64,000 bases of DNA from Bacteroidales bacterium (GTDB lineage: Bacteria; Bacteroidota; Bacteroidia; Bacteroidales; WCHB1-69), in contig JAEEKX010000032.1 of assembly GCA_016288655.1 (NCBI GenBank), positions 1 to 64,000 of the forward strand. Direction: 5' to 3'. Both the position numbers and the translations under genes were made by a program. Below, in pieces: positions 8,703-17,219 of this stretch. The notes under the pieces were generated by a model that saw nothing but the letters and a program-made list of their open reading frames with translations, was not told the origin of the DNA and did not search any database. Positions within the stretch are counted from its first letter, which is position 1; every line of letters begins with the position of its first letter.

Positions 8703-10055
8703 TTATTCCGAAATGCCCCACTCTTTCAGGAAGGGGTAATTGCGATAGTTTTCGTTGATTCTGATGTTGGTGACTTTCACTTTCTCGAGGATCCAGTCAT
8801 GGATGAGTCCCTGTTTCTTCTCTTCGAGGGCCGCCCCTTTGATGAGGTCGTAGTCCTCGCGCAGGTTGGGCTTGTGCGCGGCCACTTTGGTCCGCAGGTA
8901 GATGATGCGGTAGGCCATCTGTCCGTCTTCGGTGACGTATGCGACCGGCTCCGAGTACTGTCCCGGGATGAGTTTGCTGAGGGTGGCGAAGGTGGAGGCG
9001 TCGATGGCCTCCTTTTCGAACTTGTAAGAGTTGGTGTAGGGGTTGACGACCCAGCCGCCGCTGTTCTTGTTCTGGTCGTCGGAGTATTTCAGGGCGGCGG
9101 CGCTGAACTCCATCTTTTCGTTGATGATCACCTGGCGGACGCTGTCGAGCCACTCGATGGCCCGCACCTGCTCGTCGGCCGAGGGCTTCGGCTGCAGCAG
9201 GATGTGCGCCACGTTGATCTTGTCGCCGCGCCGCTCGATCATCTGGATGATGTGGTAGCCGGCCTTGGTCTTCACGACTTGGGAGATTTCGCCGCTCTTC
9301 AGATTGAAGGCGACGGCCTCGAACTCGGGATAGAGGGTGCCGCGTTCCACGAAGCCCAGTTCGCCGCCGTCGGGTGCGGAGCCGGGGTCGTCGGAATAGA
9401 GGCGGGCGAGCATGGAGAACTTCTCCCCGTTCAGCACGCGTTCCCGAAAGCCGTTCAGCCGCTCCTTGATGGCCGCAATCTCCTCCTCGCTCACCGGCGG
9501 CATCTTCACGATGTGGCCGAACTCGTATGCCGGCTGCACCATCGGCAGACTGTCGTACGGGATCTTGTCGAAGAACTTCTTGACCTCCGACGGCGTGATC
9601 GTCACGTTCGCGGTGATGGTCTGCTGGATCTGCTCCGCAATCATCTGCTCGCGGATCACCGGCCGCATGTCCTTCTTGATCTCGTCAATGCTCTTGTGGT
9701 AGGCCTCCTCGATGATCTTGGTGTTGCCGCCCACTTGCGACAGCCAGTAGTTGAACTGGTAGTTCACGCGGGCATCCACCTCGGCGTCGCTGAACTCGAC
9801 ACTGTCGAGTTGCGCCTGATGCGCGAACAACTTCTGGCGCATCATGTGCTCCAGAATCATTGCCCGCACGGTCTCCTCATCACTGATGTCCTTCGTCTGC
9901 GCCAGATAGACGCCGAACTCCTCCTCCAACTCCGAACGGGTGATGATCTCCTTGCCTACGACCGCCACGATTTCATCCACCGTGTTGGAATTCTGCGCGA
10001 TGACAAACTGCAAGCAGTTGATGGTTAGTATGATAATTAAAAAAAGCCGCTTCAT
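8703..10055 (-). CDS. surA: SurA-like periplasmic peptidyl-prolyl isomerase
   Basis: 450 residues with a signal peptide (MKRLFLIIILTINCLQFVIAQ). A SurA N-terminal helical domain ('VDEIVAVVGKEIITRSELEEE') is followed by two parvulin (PpiC) domains, the first containing 'YSDDPGSAPDGGELGFVERG' and the second 'INVAHILLQ', and a helical tail. It should assist outer-membrane protein folding in the periplasm. First gene of the operon running to 5363; moxR follows after 11 bp. Upstream the sequence TAATTTCG resembles but does not match the -7 consensus. Several SurA paralogues may exist in such genomes, so the symbol is by homology. Confidence 0.92.
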   Translation of the reverse strand: MKRLFLIIILTINCLQFVIAQNSNTVDEIVAVVGKEIITRSELEEEFGVYLAQTKDISDEETVRAMILEHMMRQKLFAHQAQLDSVEFSDAEVDARVNYQFNYWLSQVGGNTKIIEEAYHKSIDEIKKDMRPVIREQMIAEQIQQTITANVTITPSEVKKFFDKIPYDSLPMVQPAYEFGHIVKMPPVSEEEIAAIKERLNGFRERVLNGEKFSMLARLYSDDPGSAPDGGELGFVERGTLYPEFEAVAFNLKSGEISQVVKTKAGYHIIQMIERRGDKINVAHILLQPKPSADEQVRAIEWLDSVRQVIINEKMEFSAAALKYSDDQNKNSGGWVVNPYTNSYKFEKEAIDASTFATLSKLIPGQYSEPVAYVTEDGQMAYRIIYLRTKVAAHKPNLREDYDLIKGAALEEKKQGLIHDWILEKVKVTNIRINENYRNYPFLKEWGISE

Positions 10056-10086
10056 TCAACAATGGTTTTTCAGGCTGCGAAATTAC

Positions 10087-10113
10087 AAAAAAAAAGAAGA
10101 CAACGTTGTCTTC
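10087..10113 (-). terminator. intrinsic terminator of rpmH
   Basis: The plus strand holds the perfect palindrome GAAGACAACGTTGTCTTC at 10096-10113, preceded by nine A. On the minus strand this is a stem-loop followed by nine T, located 30 bp past the rpmH stop codon. Confidence 0.85.
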
Positions 10114-10142
10114 TCTCTCTCATAACGAAGAAATTTCTTTCG

Positions 10143-10301
10143 TTATTTTCTGCCCAGGCTTTCGTCGGAAACCGTCAATTTCTTGCGACCTTTCGCGCGG
10201 CGGGCTGCCAAAACGCGACGACCATTGGCCGTGGACATTCTTTCTCTAAAACCATGTTTGTTCTTACGTCTTCTGTTGGACGGCTGGAATGTTCTTTTCA
10301 T
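10143..10301 (-). CDS. rpmH: 50S ribosomal protein L34
   Basis: 52 residues starting at the ATG at 10301. The sequence begins [20 protein letters not shown] and contains '[20 protein letters not shown]', diagnostic for L34 of the large ribosomal subunit. The open frame extends twenty residues further upstream, but L34 conservation and the promoter position rule that out. No rnpA gene lies next to it, unlike the classical rpmH-rnpA pair; it stands alone with its own promoter and terminator. Confidence 0.97.
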   Translation of the reverse strand: MKRTFQPSNRRRKNKHGFRERMSTANGRRVLAARRAKGRKKLTVSDESLGRK

Positions 10302-10339
10302 CTTATTATGCTGTTTTTTATTTCTTGAATTTTGGGCTG

Positions 10340-10347
10340 CAAAAATA
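10340..10347 (-). promoter_or_regulatory. TATTTTTG promoter element for rpmH
   Basis: The minus strand reads TATTTTTG (plus strand CAAAAATA), a perfect TAnnTTTG element 39 bp before the rpmH start, followed by GCA as in the tRNA promoters nearby. Confidence 0.7.
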
Positions 10348-10429
10348 CAACTTTTTTTCAAACCTACAACTCTTTTTTAGAAGTTGAAAAATTTTTTTTG
10401 CAAAAAGGATTTTGTATTAAAATTATGTG

Positions 10430-10437
10430 TATTTTTG
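10430..10437 (+). promoter_or_regulatory. TATTTTTG promoter element for tRNA-Phe
   Basis: A perfect TAnnTTTG element 18 bp before the tRNA. The flanking string GTATTTTTGCAACCTC is repeated exactly in front of tRNA-Asp at 46147. Confidence 0.75.
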
Positions 10438-10455
10438 CAACCTCAAAAAACGAGC

Positions 10456-10528
10456 GGCGCTGTAGCTCAGTTGGTAGAGCAGCGGACTGAAAATCCGTGT
10501 GTCACTGGTTCAACTCCAGTCAGTGCCA
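10456..10528 (+). tRNA. tRNA-Phe (anticodon GAA)
   Basis: The 73-nt gene folds as a cloverleaf: acceptor GGCGCTG pairs with CAGTGCC (one G-U), the D arm is GCTC-AGTTGGTA-GAGC, the anticodon stem CGGAC / GTCCG-type arm carries CTGAAAA with anticodon GAA, and the T arm is CTGGTTCAACTCCAG. The discriminator is A; the CCA end is not encoded. Confidence 0.97.
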
Positions 10529-10533
10529 CAAAC

Positions 10534-10573
10534 AAACAAGGAAGAGAGCAAAAATCGGCTCTCTTCCTTGTTT
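10534..10573. terminator. strong hairpin terminator between tRNA-Phe and yraN
   Basis: A perfect 16-bp stem AAACAAGGAAGAGAGC / GCTCTCTTCCTTGTTT with an 8-base loop lies 6 bp after tRNA-Phe. The stem ends in T-rich or A-rich flanks on both sides, so it can also end the converging yraN transcript. Confidence 0.8.
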
Positions 10574-10592
10574 TGTGTTTATACTCAACCAT

Positions 10593-10955
10593 TTACCAAC
10601 GGGGTGTGAAGGCGTCGGGGATGTGCTCCAACTGCGTCCCCTCCGCGGATTGTACGATAGAAATGATGTCGAACCTTACTTCGCAGTTGTATCCGCGACG
10701 GGTGACGAAAGTGTTGGCCGCGCGGAAAAGGTTGTTCTGCTTCTGCGAATTGACTGCCGCTTCCGGCGGCGCCATCCGGTCACTCGACCGCGTCTTCACC
10801 TCCACAAACACAATCGTATTCTCCTTCATCGCGATGATGTCCACCTCCAAATGCCCCCACTTCCAATTGGCCTCCAAAATGGCATAGCCGTTCGTCTGCA
10901 GATACTCCCGGGCCAACTGTTCGCCCGCCTGTCCTTTCGCTTGCTTGTCGTTCAT
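10593..10955 (-). CDS. yraN: YraN/UPF0102 family endonuclease-like protein
   Basis: 120 residues from the ATG at 10955 (MNDKQAKGQAGEQLAREYL); the frame opens 19 residues earlier, but the promoter TATCTTTG overlaps that stretch. The Holliday-junction-resolvase-like PD-(D/E)XK core is visible as 'GYAILEANWKWGHLEVDIIA' and 'IVFVEVKTRS' (Glu-x-Lys). The cellular function of this widespread family is not settled. It is monocistronic and convergent with tRNA-Phe. Confidence 0.92.
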   Translation of the reverse strand: MNDKQAKGQAGEQLAREYLQTNGYAILEANWKWGHLEVDIIAMKENTIVFVEVKTRSSDRMAPPEAAVNSQKQNNLFRAANTFVTRRGYNCEVRFDIISIVQSAEGTQLEHIPDAFTPRW

Positions 10956-10969
10956 CTCTCTTTTTTCCG

Positions 10970-10977
10970 CAAAGATA
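10970..10977 (-). promoter_or_regulatory. TATCTTTG promoter element for yraN
   Basis: Minus-strand TATCTTTG (plus strand CAAAGATA), 15 bp before the yraN ATG, a perfect TAnnTTTG match. It supports the short start for this gene. Confidence 0.7.
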
Positions 10978-11147
10978 AAACGACATGCACATACCATCTC
11001 CGCTTCCCTCATTTTTATTTTTGAGCGGAAAAATGCGTTTTCCTATCCAAAAAATGCAGAAAAATCACCCGAAATCACAAAACAGCCATTTTTGACCGTT
11101 TTTTATCTGCCAATTTTTGGCATGATGAAATCGGATTTCGGAGTTTT

Positions 11148-13466
11148 TTAGTGGACGAACAGCAAACGCGCCACGTTTTTCTTCTTTCCGTTGGAGCTGG
11201 AGGCGAATACGAAATAGACGCCCGTGGCGGGACGCTTGCCGTAGAAGTCCTTGCCGTCCCACGTGAAGGTGCCGCCGTTGGCGTAGTCCTGCCATACCAA
11301 GTTGCCGGCCGCATCGACGACCTTGCAGAAGGAGTTGTCCATCAGCCCGCTTACGGTGATGATGCCGTGGTAACTCTCGCGGACGGGGTTCGGGAACACC
11401 TTCACCTCACTGTAGTCCTCCTTCCCTTCGGTGGCCGTGCCGCGGTACGACACCAGTCCGTTGGCCGTGGCGAAGAAGACTTCTCCCGACTCCCGTTGGA
11501 TCTCGATGTCGTTGATGCGGTTCGACGGCAGCGGTGAGTTCTCCGTTGTGAAGTGCAGCAACTCCTCGTCGCCGTTGGAGGAGATAAGGAAGACGCCCGA
11601 CTTGGCCGTGCCGACCCACTTGCGGTTGCCGTCATCGACTTCTATGCATGTAACTTCTTCAAACTCAAATAGATTCTGCACGTAATTGATCTGCTCGATC
11701 AGCACGTTCTGCGGATAGGCCGTGCCGTTGAAGACCTGCGATGGGTTGTAGATGACCTTGATGCCGAGGTTGCAGCCGATCCAGATCTGCCCCGACTTGT
11801 CCTCCACGGCGCAGTTGACGGCGGAGGTCTCGATGTTGGCCGCCGCGTTCATGTTGATCGAGATGAGCCGGTCGTCGCTGTGGTTGTCGATGGTGCGGTT
11901 GTCATCGACGACTACGATGGTGTTGGCGCGCGGCAGGATCACCCACTTGTAGCCGCGGCTGTCGATGAGGATGTCCCCCACTTGGGTGGTATAGCCGTTG
12001 ATATACGAGGAGAGCGGGAAAGTCGCCCAGGTGCCGTCCGTTTTGAGCACGGAGAGCGGCAGAGAGGAGTTGCCCGTGCCGATCCACAGGTTGCCGTTGC
12101 CGTCGAACCGGAGACTGCTGATGAACGCCTCCGAACTGTCATACGAATGCAAGGGGCTGTTGAACCGGTTGTAGAGTGCAACTATCTGGTCGTCAGTGTA
12201 TTTCACTAACCCGCCCTCGAAGATGCCGCCATAGATTTCGGCAGGGTTGCGCGGATTGACCGCCACCGACGCTAAGTCGTACATTCCGGACAAGATGGGG
12301 TTGCCGACCTGTAATACGTTGTGCCATTGTTCATTGGTGAAATAGGAGAAGTCGGGATGGAGATAGCCGTGCCCCCAGGTGGAGGTCAAAGCCCCCGGCG
12401 CGAGCGCCATCACGCCACCCGCATAGTTCATCTTGAAGGCAGAAGTGGAATAGGGGCCATCCAAGATGTGTGTCCGGTTCACCGACCAGTCCAATGCAAT
12501 CTCCACCAGCCCGTTGTTGTCATCCGCGAGCCAAACCGTGTTTCCGTTGAGACAGCCATCCTGCACATTCGGCCACGAAAAGTACGCCTCATAGTTGTAA
12601 TACCCGATCATCTGCTCGTTTGCATCATAGATCTGCGCGAAGTTCCAAGTCGCCACCATCAAGGTGTCGCCGCTCACGTCGAGTGCACGGACCGGGTTGA
12701 GGTCGATGTCCGACGCCTGCCATATCCCCCCGTTGTAATAGAGCAAACTGTCCTTCTCCGGTTCGTCGGAAAGGTGCAGGCAGGCGTACAACCTGCCGTT
12801 GAAGATACAACTTTCGGTATATTCGCCCGTCGGCAACGTGTTCTCCTTCTGCCATGTGGAGAAGTCCGCTACGGAGTTAGAGGTCACAGGCGTGTGGTAA
12901 ATTCCATCGGAGGTGAAGATATAGTACTTGTTTTCAAATATTTGTATGGAACTGACATTGTTATACACCGAGGCGATATGGGTGTACCAGGTGTCGAGCA
13001 CCAACAGCGTCTTCGGGTCGATGATGACGATGCCGAAACTGCATGCCAAGAACAATTTGCCGTCGTGCGCCAGGATGCTGTTCACGCTCTTGTTGCCCGT
13101 CATCTGCTTGTTCTTGATGTCGGGAAGATTGGTGAGTTTGCCGTCGTGGATGAAGTCAAGGTTGGTGTTGTCATATACCACCACAAGGTTCTCGGAACCA
13201 GCATCATAGAAGAGCATGTCGATGCCCGTTTCCGACAGTCCGTCCACCTTGGTCCAGGTGTCTGTGCTCCCGTCGGAGCGGTCGTATATGACGATGCCGT
13301 TGTCGGCGGCGGCATACACATAGTCGGGCGTCGTGGCGATGGAGTGCGTGCCATAGTACGACAGGTGCGCCCGGAACGATCCGACCGGAATCTGCGCCGT
13401 ACCGGTTTGGGGCGTCAACCCCAACGAGAAGAGGGCTAAAAGGAGGATGAAAAGTCGGCTTCTCAT
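11148..13466 (-). CDS. porZ: T9SS component PorZ-like two-propeller protein
   Basis: 772 residues, the length of Porphyromonas PorZ. A signal peptide (to GTAQ) precedes 'AHLSYYGTHSIATTPDYVYA' and further propeller blades ('TKVDGLSETGIDMLFYD', 'NGNLWIGTGN', 'IWIGCNLGIKVIY', 'RKWVGTAKSGVFLIS') of the two-component-regulator-propeller type. A C-terminal T9SS domain begins at KVFPNPV and ends in RLLFVH. PorZ works on the cell surface in the attachment complex that links cargo to anionic LPS. Its ATG overlaps the stop of the LolC/E-like gene by four bases (ATGA), so translation is probably coupled. A generic propeller cargo is the alternative, but the length and N-terminus favour PorZ. Confidence 0.85.
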   Translation of the reverse strand: MRSRLFILLLALFSLGLTPQTGTAQIPVGSFRAHLSYYGTHSIATTPDYVYAAADNGIVIYDRSDGSTDTWTKVDGLSETGIDMLFYDAGSENLVVVYDNTNLDFIHDGKLTNLPDIKNKQMTGNKSVNSILAHDGKLFLACSFGIVIIDPKTLLVLDTWYTHIASVYNNVSSIQIFENKYYIFTSDGIYHTPVTSNSVADFSTWQKENTLPTGEYTESCIFNGRLYACLHLSDEPEKDSLLYYNGGIWQASDIDLNPVRALDVSGDTLMVATWNFAQIYDANEQMIGYYNYEAYFSWPNVQDGCLNGNTVWLADDNNGLVEIALDWSVNRTHILDGPYSTSAFKMNYAGGVMALAPGALTSTWGHGYLHPDFSYFTNEQWHNVLQVGNPILSGMYDLASVAVNPRNPAEIYGGIFEGGLVKYTDDQIVALYNRFNSPLHSYDSSEAFISSLRFDGNGNLWIGTGNSSLPLSVLKTDGTWATFPLSSYINGYTTQVGDILIDSRGYKWVILPRANTIVVVDDNRTIDNHSDDRLISINMNAAANIETSAVNCAVEDKSGQIWIGCNLGIKVIYNPSQVFNGTAYPQNVLIEQINYVQNLFEFEEVTCIEVDDGNRKWVGTAKSGVFLISSNGDEELLHFTTENSPLPSNRINDIEIQRESGEVFFATANGLVSYRGTATEGKEDYSEVKVFPNPVRESYHGIITVSGLMDNSFCKVVDAAGNLVWQDYANGGTFTWDGKDFYGKRPATGVYFVFASSSNGKKKNVARLLFVH

Positions 13467-14755
13467 GGTTGTTCTGTGGTTTTAGGGTTCAAACGACGGG
13501 TGGGAAGGAAGGAGACCAGCAAGCTGGTGACGAAGACGGTGGCGAAGACGAACAGGAAATCCACGGGATCCATCCGCACGGGATAGTAGTTGATGATGTA
13601 ACTGCCGGTGCCGTCGCCGATGGTGATGAAATGGAAGGTCTGTTGCAGTAAGCAAACCAGCCAGCCGAGGCACATCCCCACCACGCCGCCAAGGAAGGAG
13701 ATGATCATGCCTTCCAACATGAACACCCAGCGAATCAACGAGCGGCTTGCGCCTAAGTAGTTCATTACCAGTGTGTCTTCTCGTTTTTCAATGATAATCA
13801 TCGCCAGCGTGCCGATGATGTTGAAGATGGCGATCATCAAAATGAGGGCCAATATAATATATATGACGAATTTCTCCGTCTTCATTGTCTTGAAAAGCAT
13901 CGCCTCCTGCTCGTAACGGTTCTCCACGATGAATTGGTCCCCGACGATGGCTTTCAGTTTCTCCTGCACTTTCTCCATCTGTTCGGGATGGTCGAGAAAG
14001 ACCTCCACGGCGGTGGCCTCTCCCTCGTAACTCATCAGACTGCGGGCGAAGTCGATGGAACAAAAGAGGAAGCGTTCGTCGTACTCCGTCCGCGACTCGA
14101 AGACCCCGCCCGGTACGAGGTACCGCTTGATCAGGTCCTTCTCGCGGGCGAGCGCCTTGTGCTTGCGTTGCGGATAGTACAACTTGATTAGTTCATAACT
14201 GTTGAGGTTGATCCCCAACATCACCGCCGTCCGCGAGCCGATCACTGCGTAATCGCAATCTTCTCCAATCACCCCCTCCGTCTCATCCGACACGGCGGCA
14301 CCCCCCTGGAACTCGAAACTGCCATCGATGAGCAGACTGTCGCTCCGCTGCGAGAGATGGGCTACGTAACTCTCGTTAACTCCTTTCACTTCAATGAGAT
14401 GCTGCTTCTCTCCGTACTCAATCAGCACCAGATCCGAGACCACTTCCTCCACGGATTTCACTCCGTTGACCGCCTGCAACCGCGCTGTCGGAAAACTATC
14501 CACGGCGAACGACTTGCCGGTCTTTGCCGTGATCTTGAAGTCCGGGTTGAAGTCGTTGAACGAGTCGGTCACAAGGTCTTCCAGTCCGTTGTACACCGAC
14601 AGAACAATCACTAATGCCGCAGCCCCCGACATGACACCCAACGCCGAAACGATGGCGATGATGTTCACCAGACTGTGCTTCTTTTTGGAAAAAAGATGCC
14701 GCCAGGCGATGAACAGCGCGGTGCGGAATTTCGAGAAGACACGACCTTTGGACAT
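13463..14755 (-). CDS. LolC/LolE-like ABC transporter permease (FtsX fold)
   Basis: 430 residues with the MacB/FtsX layout: one N-terminal membrane helix ('LVNIIAIVSALGVMSGAAAL', about 30-58), a large periplasmic domain, and three C-terminal helices ('VIYIILALILMIAIFNIIGT', 'LIRWVFMLEGMIISFLGGVV' and the last before FLPTRRLNPKTTEQP). In the Lol system such permeases extract lipoproteins from the inner membrane for outer-membrane delivery, together with an ATPase LolD, which is not encoded nearby. It lies downstream of rbfA (28 bp) and overlaps porZ by four bases. Substrate specificity is inferred. Confidence 0.88.
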   Translation of the reverse strand: MSKGRVFSKFRTALFIAWRHLFSKKKHSLVNIIAIVSALGVMSGAAALVIVLSVYNGLEDLVTDSFNDFNPDFKITAKTGKSFAVDSFPTARLQAVNGVKSVEEVVSDLVLIEYGEKQHLIEVKGVNESYVAHLSQRSDSLLIDGSFEFQGGAAVSDETEGVIGEDCDYAVIGSRTAVMLGINLNSYELIKLYYPQRKHKALAREKDLIKRYLVPGGVFESRTEYDERFLFCSIDFARSLMSYEGEATAVEVFLDHPEQMEKVQEKLKAIVGDQFIVENRYEQEAMLFKTMKTEKFVIYIILALILMIAIFNIIGTLAMIIIEKREDTLVMNYLGASRSLIRWVFMLEGMIISFLGGVVGMCLGWLVCLLQQTFHFITIGDGTGSYIINYYPVRMDPVDFLFVFATVFVTSLLVSFLPTRRLNPKTTEQP

Positions 14756-14783
14756 GGGGAATGTCTTTTTAACTAATTGACAA

Positions 14784-15119
14784 TTACTGTTTTAATAGAT
14801 TTTCAATGTTTTCAATGTAATCCAATGAATCATCAATGAAGAACTCCAATTGCGGGATGATGCGCACCTGGTTGCGGATCTTCTGCCCCAACCGGTAGCG
14901 GATCTCCTTGGTGTTGGCCCGCACCGACTTGATGACCGCGTCGTTATCCTCCGCATTGAAAATGCTGAGGTAGGAACGTGCGATCGACAAGTCCTTGGTG
15001 ATGTTGGTCTTGGTAACCGTGATCATGCAGTCATAGACGTTCGGACCGTCGAAGAGGAAGATCTCCGCCAACTCTTTCTTGATGAGGTTAGCCGTCTTTT
15101 GCTGTCGTAAAGTATCCAT
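14784..15119 (-). CDS. rbfA: ribosome-binding factor A
   Basis: 111 residues, the usual length. The single KH-type domain is recognisable from 'RQQKTANLIKKELAEIF', 'MITVTKTNITKDLSIARSYL', 'RYRLGQKIRNQVRIIPQLEF' and 'FIDDSLDYIENIENLL'. RbfA binds the 30S subunit and assists late 16S rRNA 5' maturation, particularly in the cold. It is placed between a T9SS cargo gene (29 bp gap) and the LolC/E-like gene, probably co-transcribed with both. Confidence 0.96.
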   Translation of the reverse strand: MDTLRQQKTANLIKKELAEIFLFDGPNVYDCMITVTKTNITKDLSIARSYLSIFNAEDNDAVIKSVRANTKEIRYRLGQKIRNQVRIIPQLEFFIDDSLDYIENIENLLKQ

Positions 15120-15148
15120 TATTTAATTGATTTCCAGTATATAAAAAA

Positions 15149-17188
15149 TTACTGACGCACGATGCGCGCAGTGGCGACGGTGCGTCCTTCGCTCACAAAA
15201 CGGAGGATGTAAACGCCTGTCTGGCAGTGGGTGAGATTGATTTGCGTATTCTCGCTCGTGGCGGGTTGCGTGAGAATGAGGCGGCCGGTGAGGTCGAGCA
15301 GTTGCCACTCGGCGTTTTGCGGGAAGGAGGAGGTGCAATGTACTTGCACGTAGTCGCTGGCGGGGTTCGGGAAGATGTGCAGCGTAGTGGCGGGCAGTTC
15401 GACGATGCCGTTGATGTTGAAGATGGAGTCGAAGACGACGGTGGTGTCGATGTGCATGGAGCATTCGCTTACGGTGTCGAGTTGGATGATGGAGATGTTG
15501 AGGGTGGCGGGCGTCTCCACGGTGAGGTCATACTCGCCGTCGGTCATTCCGAAGACCTCGCCGTTGACGGCGAGGGTGTATTCGCAGGTGGCGAGGGGCT
15601 CGTCGATGGCGAAGTGCAGGGTGAGGGTGGCGACGCCGGGAATGGAGTCGTTGTAGAGGGTGTCGCCGACGGTCAGGGTGAGGACGGGCAGCGTCTCGGA
15701 ACATTGGATCTCGTAGCAGCCGAGGTCGATGATGCCGTTGTTGACACGGGGCATGCCGGCAAAGTCGGTGGCGGGGAAGTCATATCCTGACAGACTGAGG
15801 GTGGCGAGACTGCCGGCATCGCGGCAGACAGAGGCGCCGCTCAGACTGTAGTCGGCGGCGAGCATGAGGTTGAGGTCGTCTTCGGTAGCGGGGGTGGGAA
15901 GTATGGTGCCCGGGTTGCGGAAGGCAATCTCCTCGGTGGTGACGTTGAGGTTGCCCTGTCCCGAGGCGAGGGTGCCGAGGATGGCGGTGTATAGGCAGTT
16001 CGCGTCGGTGGAGACCAGATGGCTGGCGGTGACGCCGTCGTGCCAGAGGATGCAGTTGAAGACGGTGACGCCCGAGCCGCCGTGGATGGCGCTGTTGTCG
16101 GCGGCGTCGTTGTTGACGAAGGTGCTGTTGATGCAGCGGCAACTGTAGCCGGTGATGTTGACGGCGCCGCCGTTGGCGCTGGCGACGTTGTTGTTGAAGA
16201 GGCAGTTGGAGGCGACCAGGTTGGATGCGCTGCCGCCGTAGATGGCGCCGCCGTTGACGGCGTAGTTGGCCACGAAAAGGCAGTTGTTGAACTCGTTGCT
16301 GTTGCCGCAATAGACGGCGCCGCCGAGGTTCTGGCTGCCGTTGTTCAAGAAGTCGCACGACTCAAAGGTGCAGTTGTTGCCGGTGCTGAGGGCGCCACCG
16401 CCATAGTGGAAACTGCTGGAGGTGTTGGTGGCGCTGCAGGTGTTGTTGGAGAAGACGCAGCCGGAAGCCACCACGGTGGCGTAGTCGCAGTTGGCGAAGG
16501 CCGCGGCACCGCCGCCGGAAGATGCACTCAGCGCGGCGTTGTCGTGGAACAGGCAGTTCTCCATGATGCTGCTGTTGGGCATGTAGGCGCCGCCGCCCAT
16601 GCCCGTGGCATAGCAGTCGTGGATGATGCAGTTGCGCAACACGCTCTGCAGTCCGAACAGCACGCCGCCACCTTTCTGGTCGTCGAGGTAGCCGTTGCGG
16701 TTCGCATAGCCGTTGACGATGGTGAAGCCGTCAACGACGACGTTGCTGGCGTAGGTGCTGGCGTTGTAACCGCCGTAGAGCACGTGGTAGGCGTCGTCGG
16801 TGTAAGTGTTGGGCGTGTTGCTGATGTCGCCGCTCAACACGGTGGAGTTGACGAACTCCCAGGGGTTGTCGCCGACGGCGCGCTGGCTGATGTCGGTCTC
16901 AGTGCCGGCGAAGCCACCGTAGAGCGACACACCGCTTTTGAGGACGAAGGCGCGGCAGCGATTGTCAGTGCCGTTGGGGAAACGGTTGGCGGCCACGTAT
17001 ATGCCGTCGGCCACCCAGATTTGGTCGCCCGCTTGGGCGTCGGCCAGCGCCGCTTCCAAGGAGGTGTATGCATCGTGCCCGGCCCAGGCGGTGGAGGCGG
17101 CAGCGGGTTTCACGTACAGCGTGTCTTGCGCCCACACGCTGGCGGCGCAGACAAGCGCCAAAAAACAGAAGGTCAGAACTCTTTTCAT
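15149..17188 (-). CDS. secreted right-handed beta-helix protein with T9SS type A sorting domain
   Basis: 679 residues with signal peptide MKRVLTFCFLALVCAASVWA. The following 'DTLYVKPAAASTAWAGHDAY' and 'SLEAALADAQAGDQIWVADG' are typical of DUF1565-like parallel beta-helix openings. From about residue 150 to 400 there are repeated rungs such as 'NCIIHDCYATGMGGGAYMPN' and 'NCLFVANYAVNGGAIYGG', like polymorphic outer-membrane protein (Pmp) repeats. After a beta-sandwich region the Por-secretion tail starts at LHIFPNPASD. Likely a surface adhesin or glycan-binding protein; no catalytic residues can be named. It lies between the HATPase gene (31 bp gap) and rbfA. Confidence 0.8.
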   Translation of the reverse strand: MKRVLTFCFLALVCAASVWAQDTLYVKPAAASTAWAGHDAYTSLEAALADAQAGDQIWVADGIYVAANRFPNGTDNRCRAFVLKSGVSLYGGFAGTETDISQRAVGDNPWEFVNSTVLSGDISNTPNTYTDDAYHVLYGGYNASTYASNVVVDGFTIVNGYANRNGYLDDQKGGGVLFGLQSVLRNCIIHDCYATGMGGGAYMPNSSIMENCLFHDNAALSASSGGGAAAFANCDYATVVASGCVFSNNTCSATNTSSSFHYGGGALSTGNNCTFESCDFLNNGSQNLGGAVYCGNSNEFNNCLFVANYAVNGGAIYGGSASNLVASNCLFNNNVASANGGAVNITGYSCRCINSTFVNNDAADNSAIHGGSGVTVFNCILWHDGVTASHLVSTDANCLYTAILGTLASGQGNLNVTTEEIAFRNPGTILPTPATEDDLNLMLAADYSLSGASVCRDAGSLATLSLSGYDFPATDFAGMPRVNNGIIDLGCYEIQCSETLPVLTLTVGDTLYNDSIPGVATLTLHFAIDEPLATCEYTLAVNGEVFGMTDGEYDLTVETPATLNISIIQLDTVSECSMHIDTTVVFDSIFNINGIVELPATTLHIFPNPASDYVQVHCTSSFPQNAEWQLLDLTGRLILTQPATSENTQINLTHCQTGVYILRFVSEGRTVATARIVRQ

Positions 17189-17219
17189 AGTATTTTAATA
17201 TATGATGTTGTCGATTCGG

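Noticed and set aside
8697..10028. 443-codon plus-strand frame opposite the SurA-like gene
   Set aside because: Mirror frame of a conserved gene with biased codons; Val/Asp/His/Leu-rich, no signature, no promoter.
11108..11122. TGCCAATTTTTGGCA palindrome downstream of porZ as a terminator
   Set aside because: Only six pairs and no T tract on the minus strand; not enough to call.
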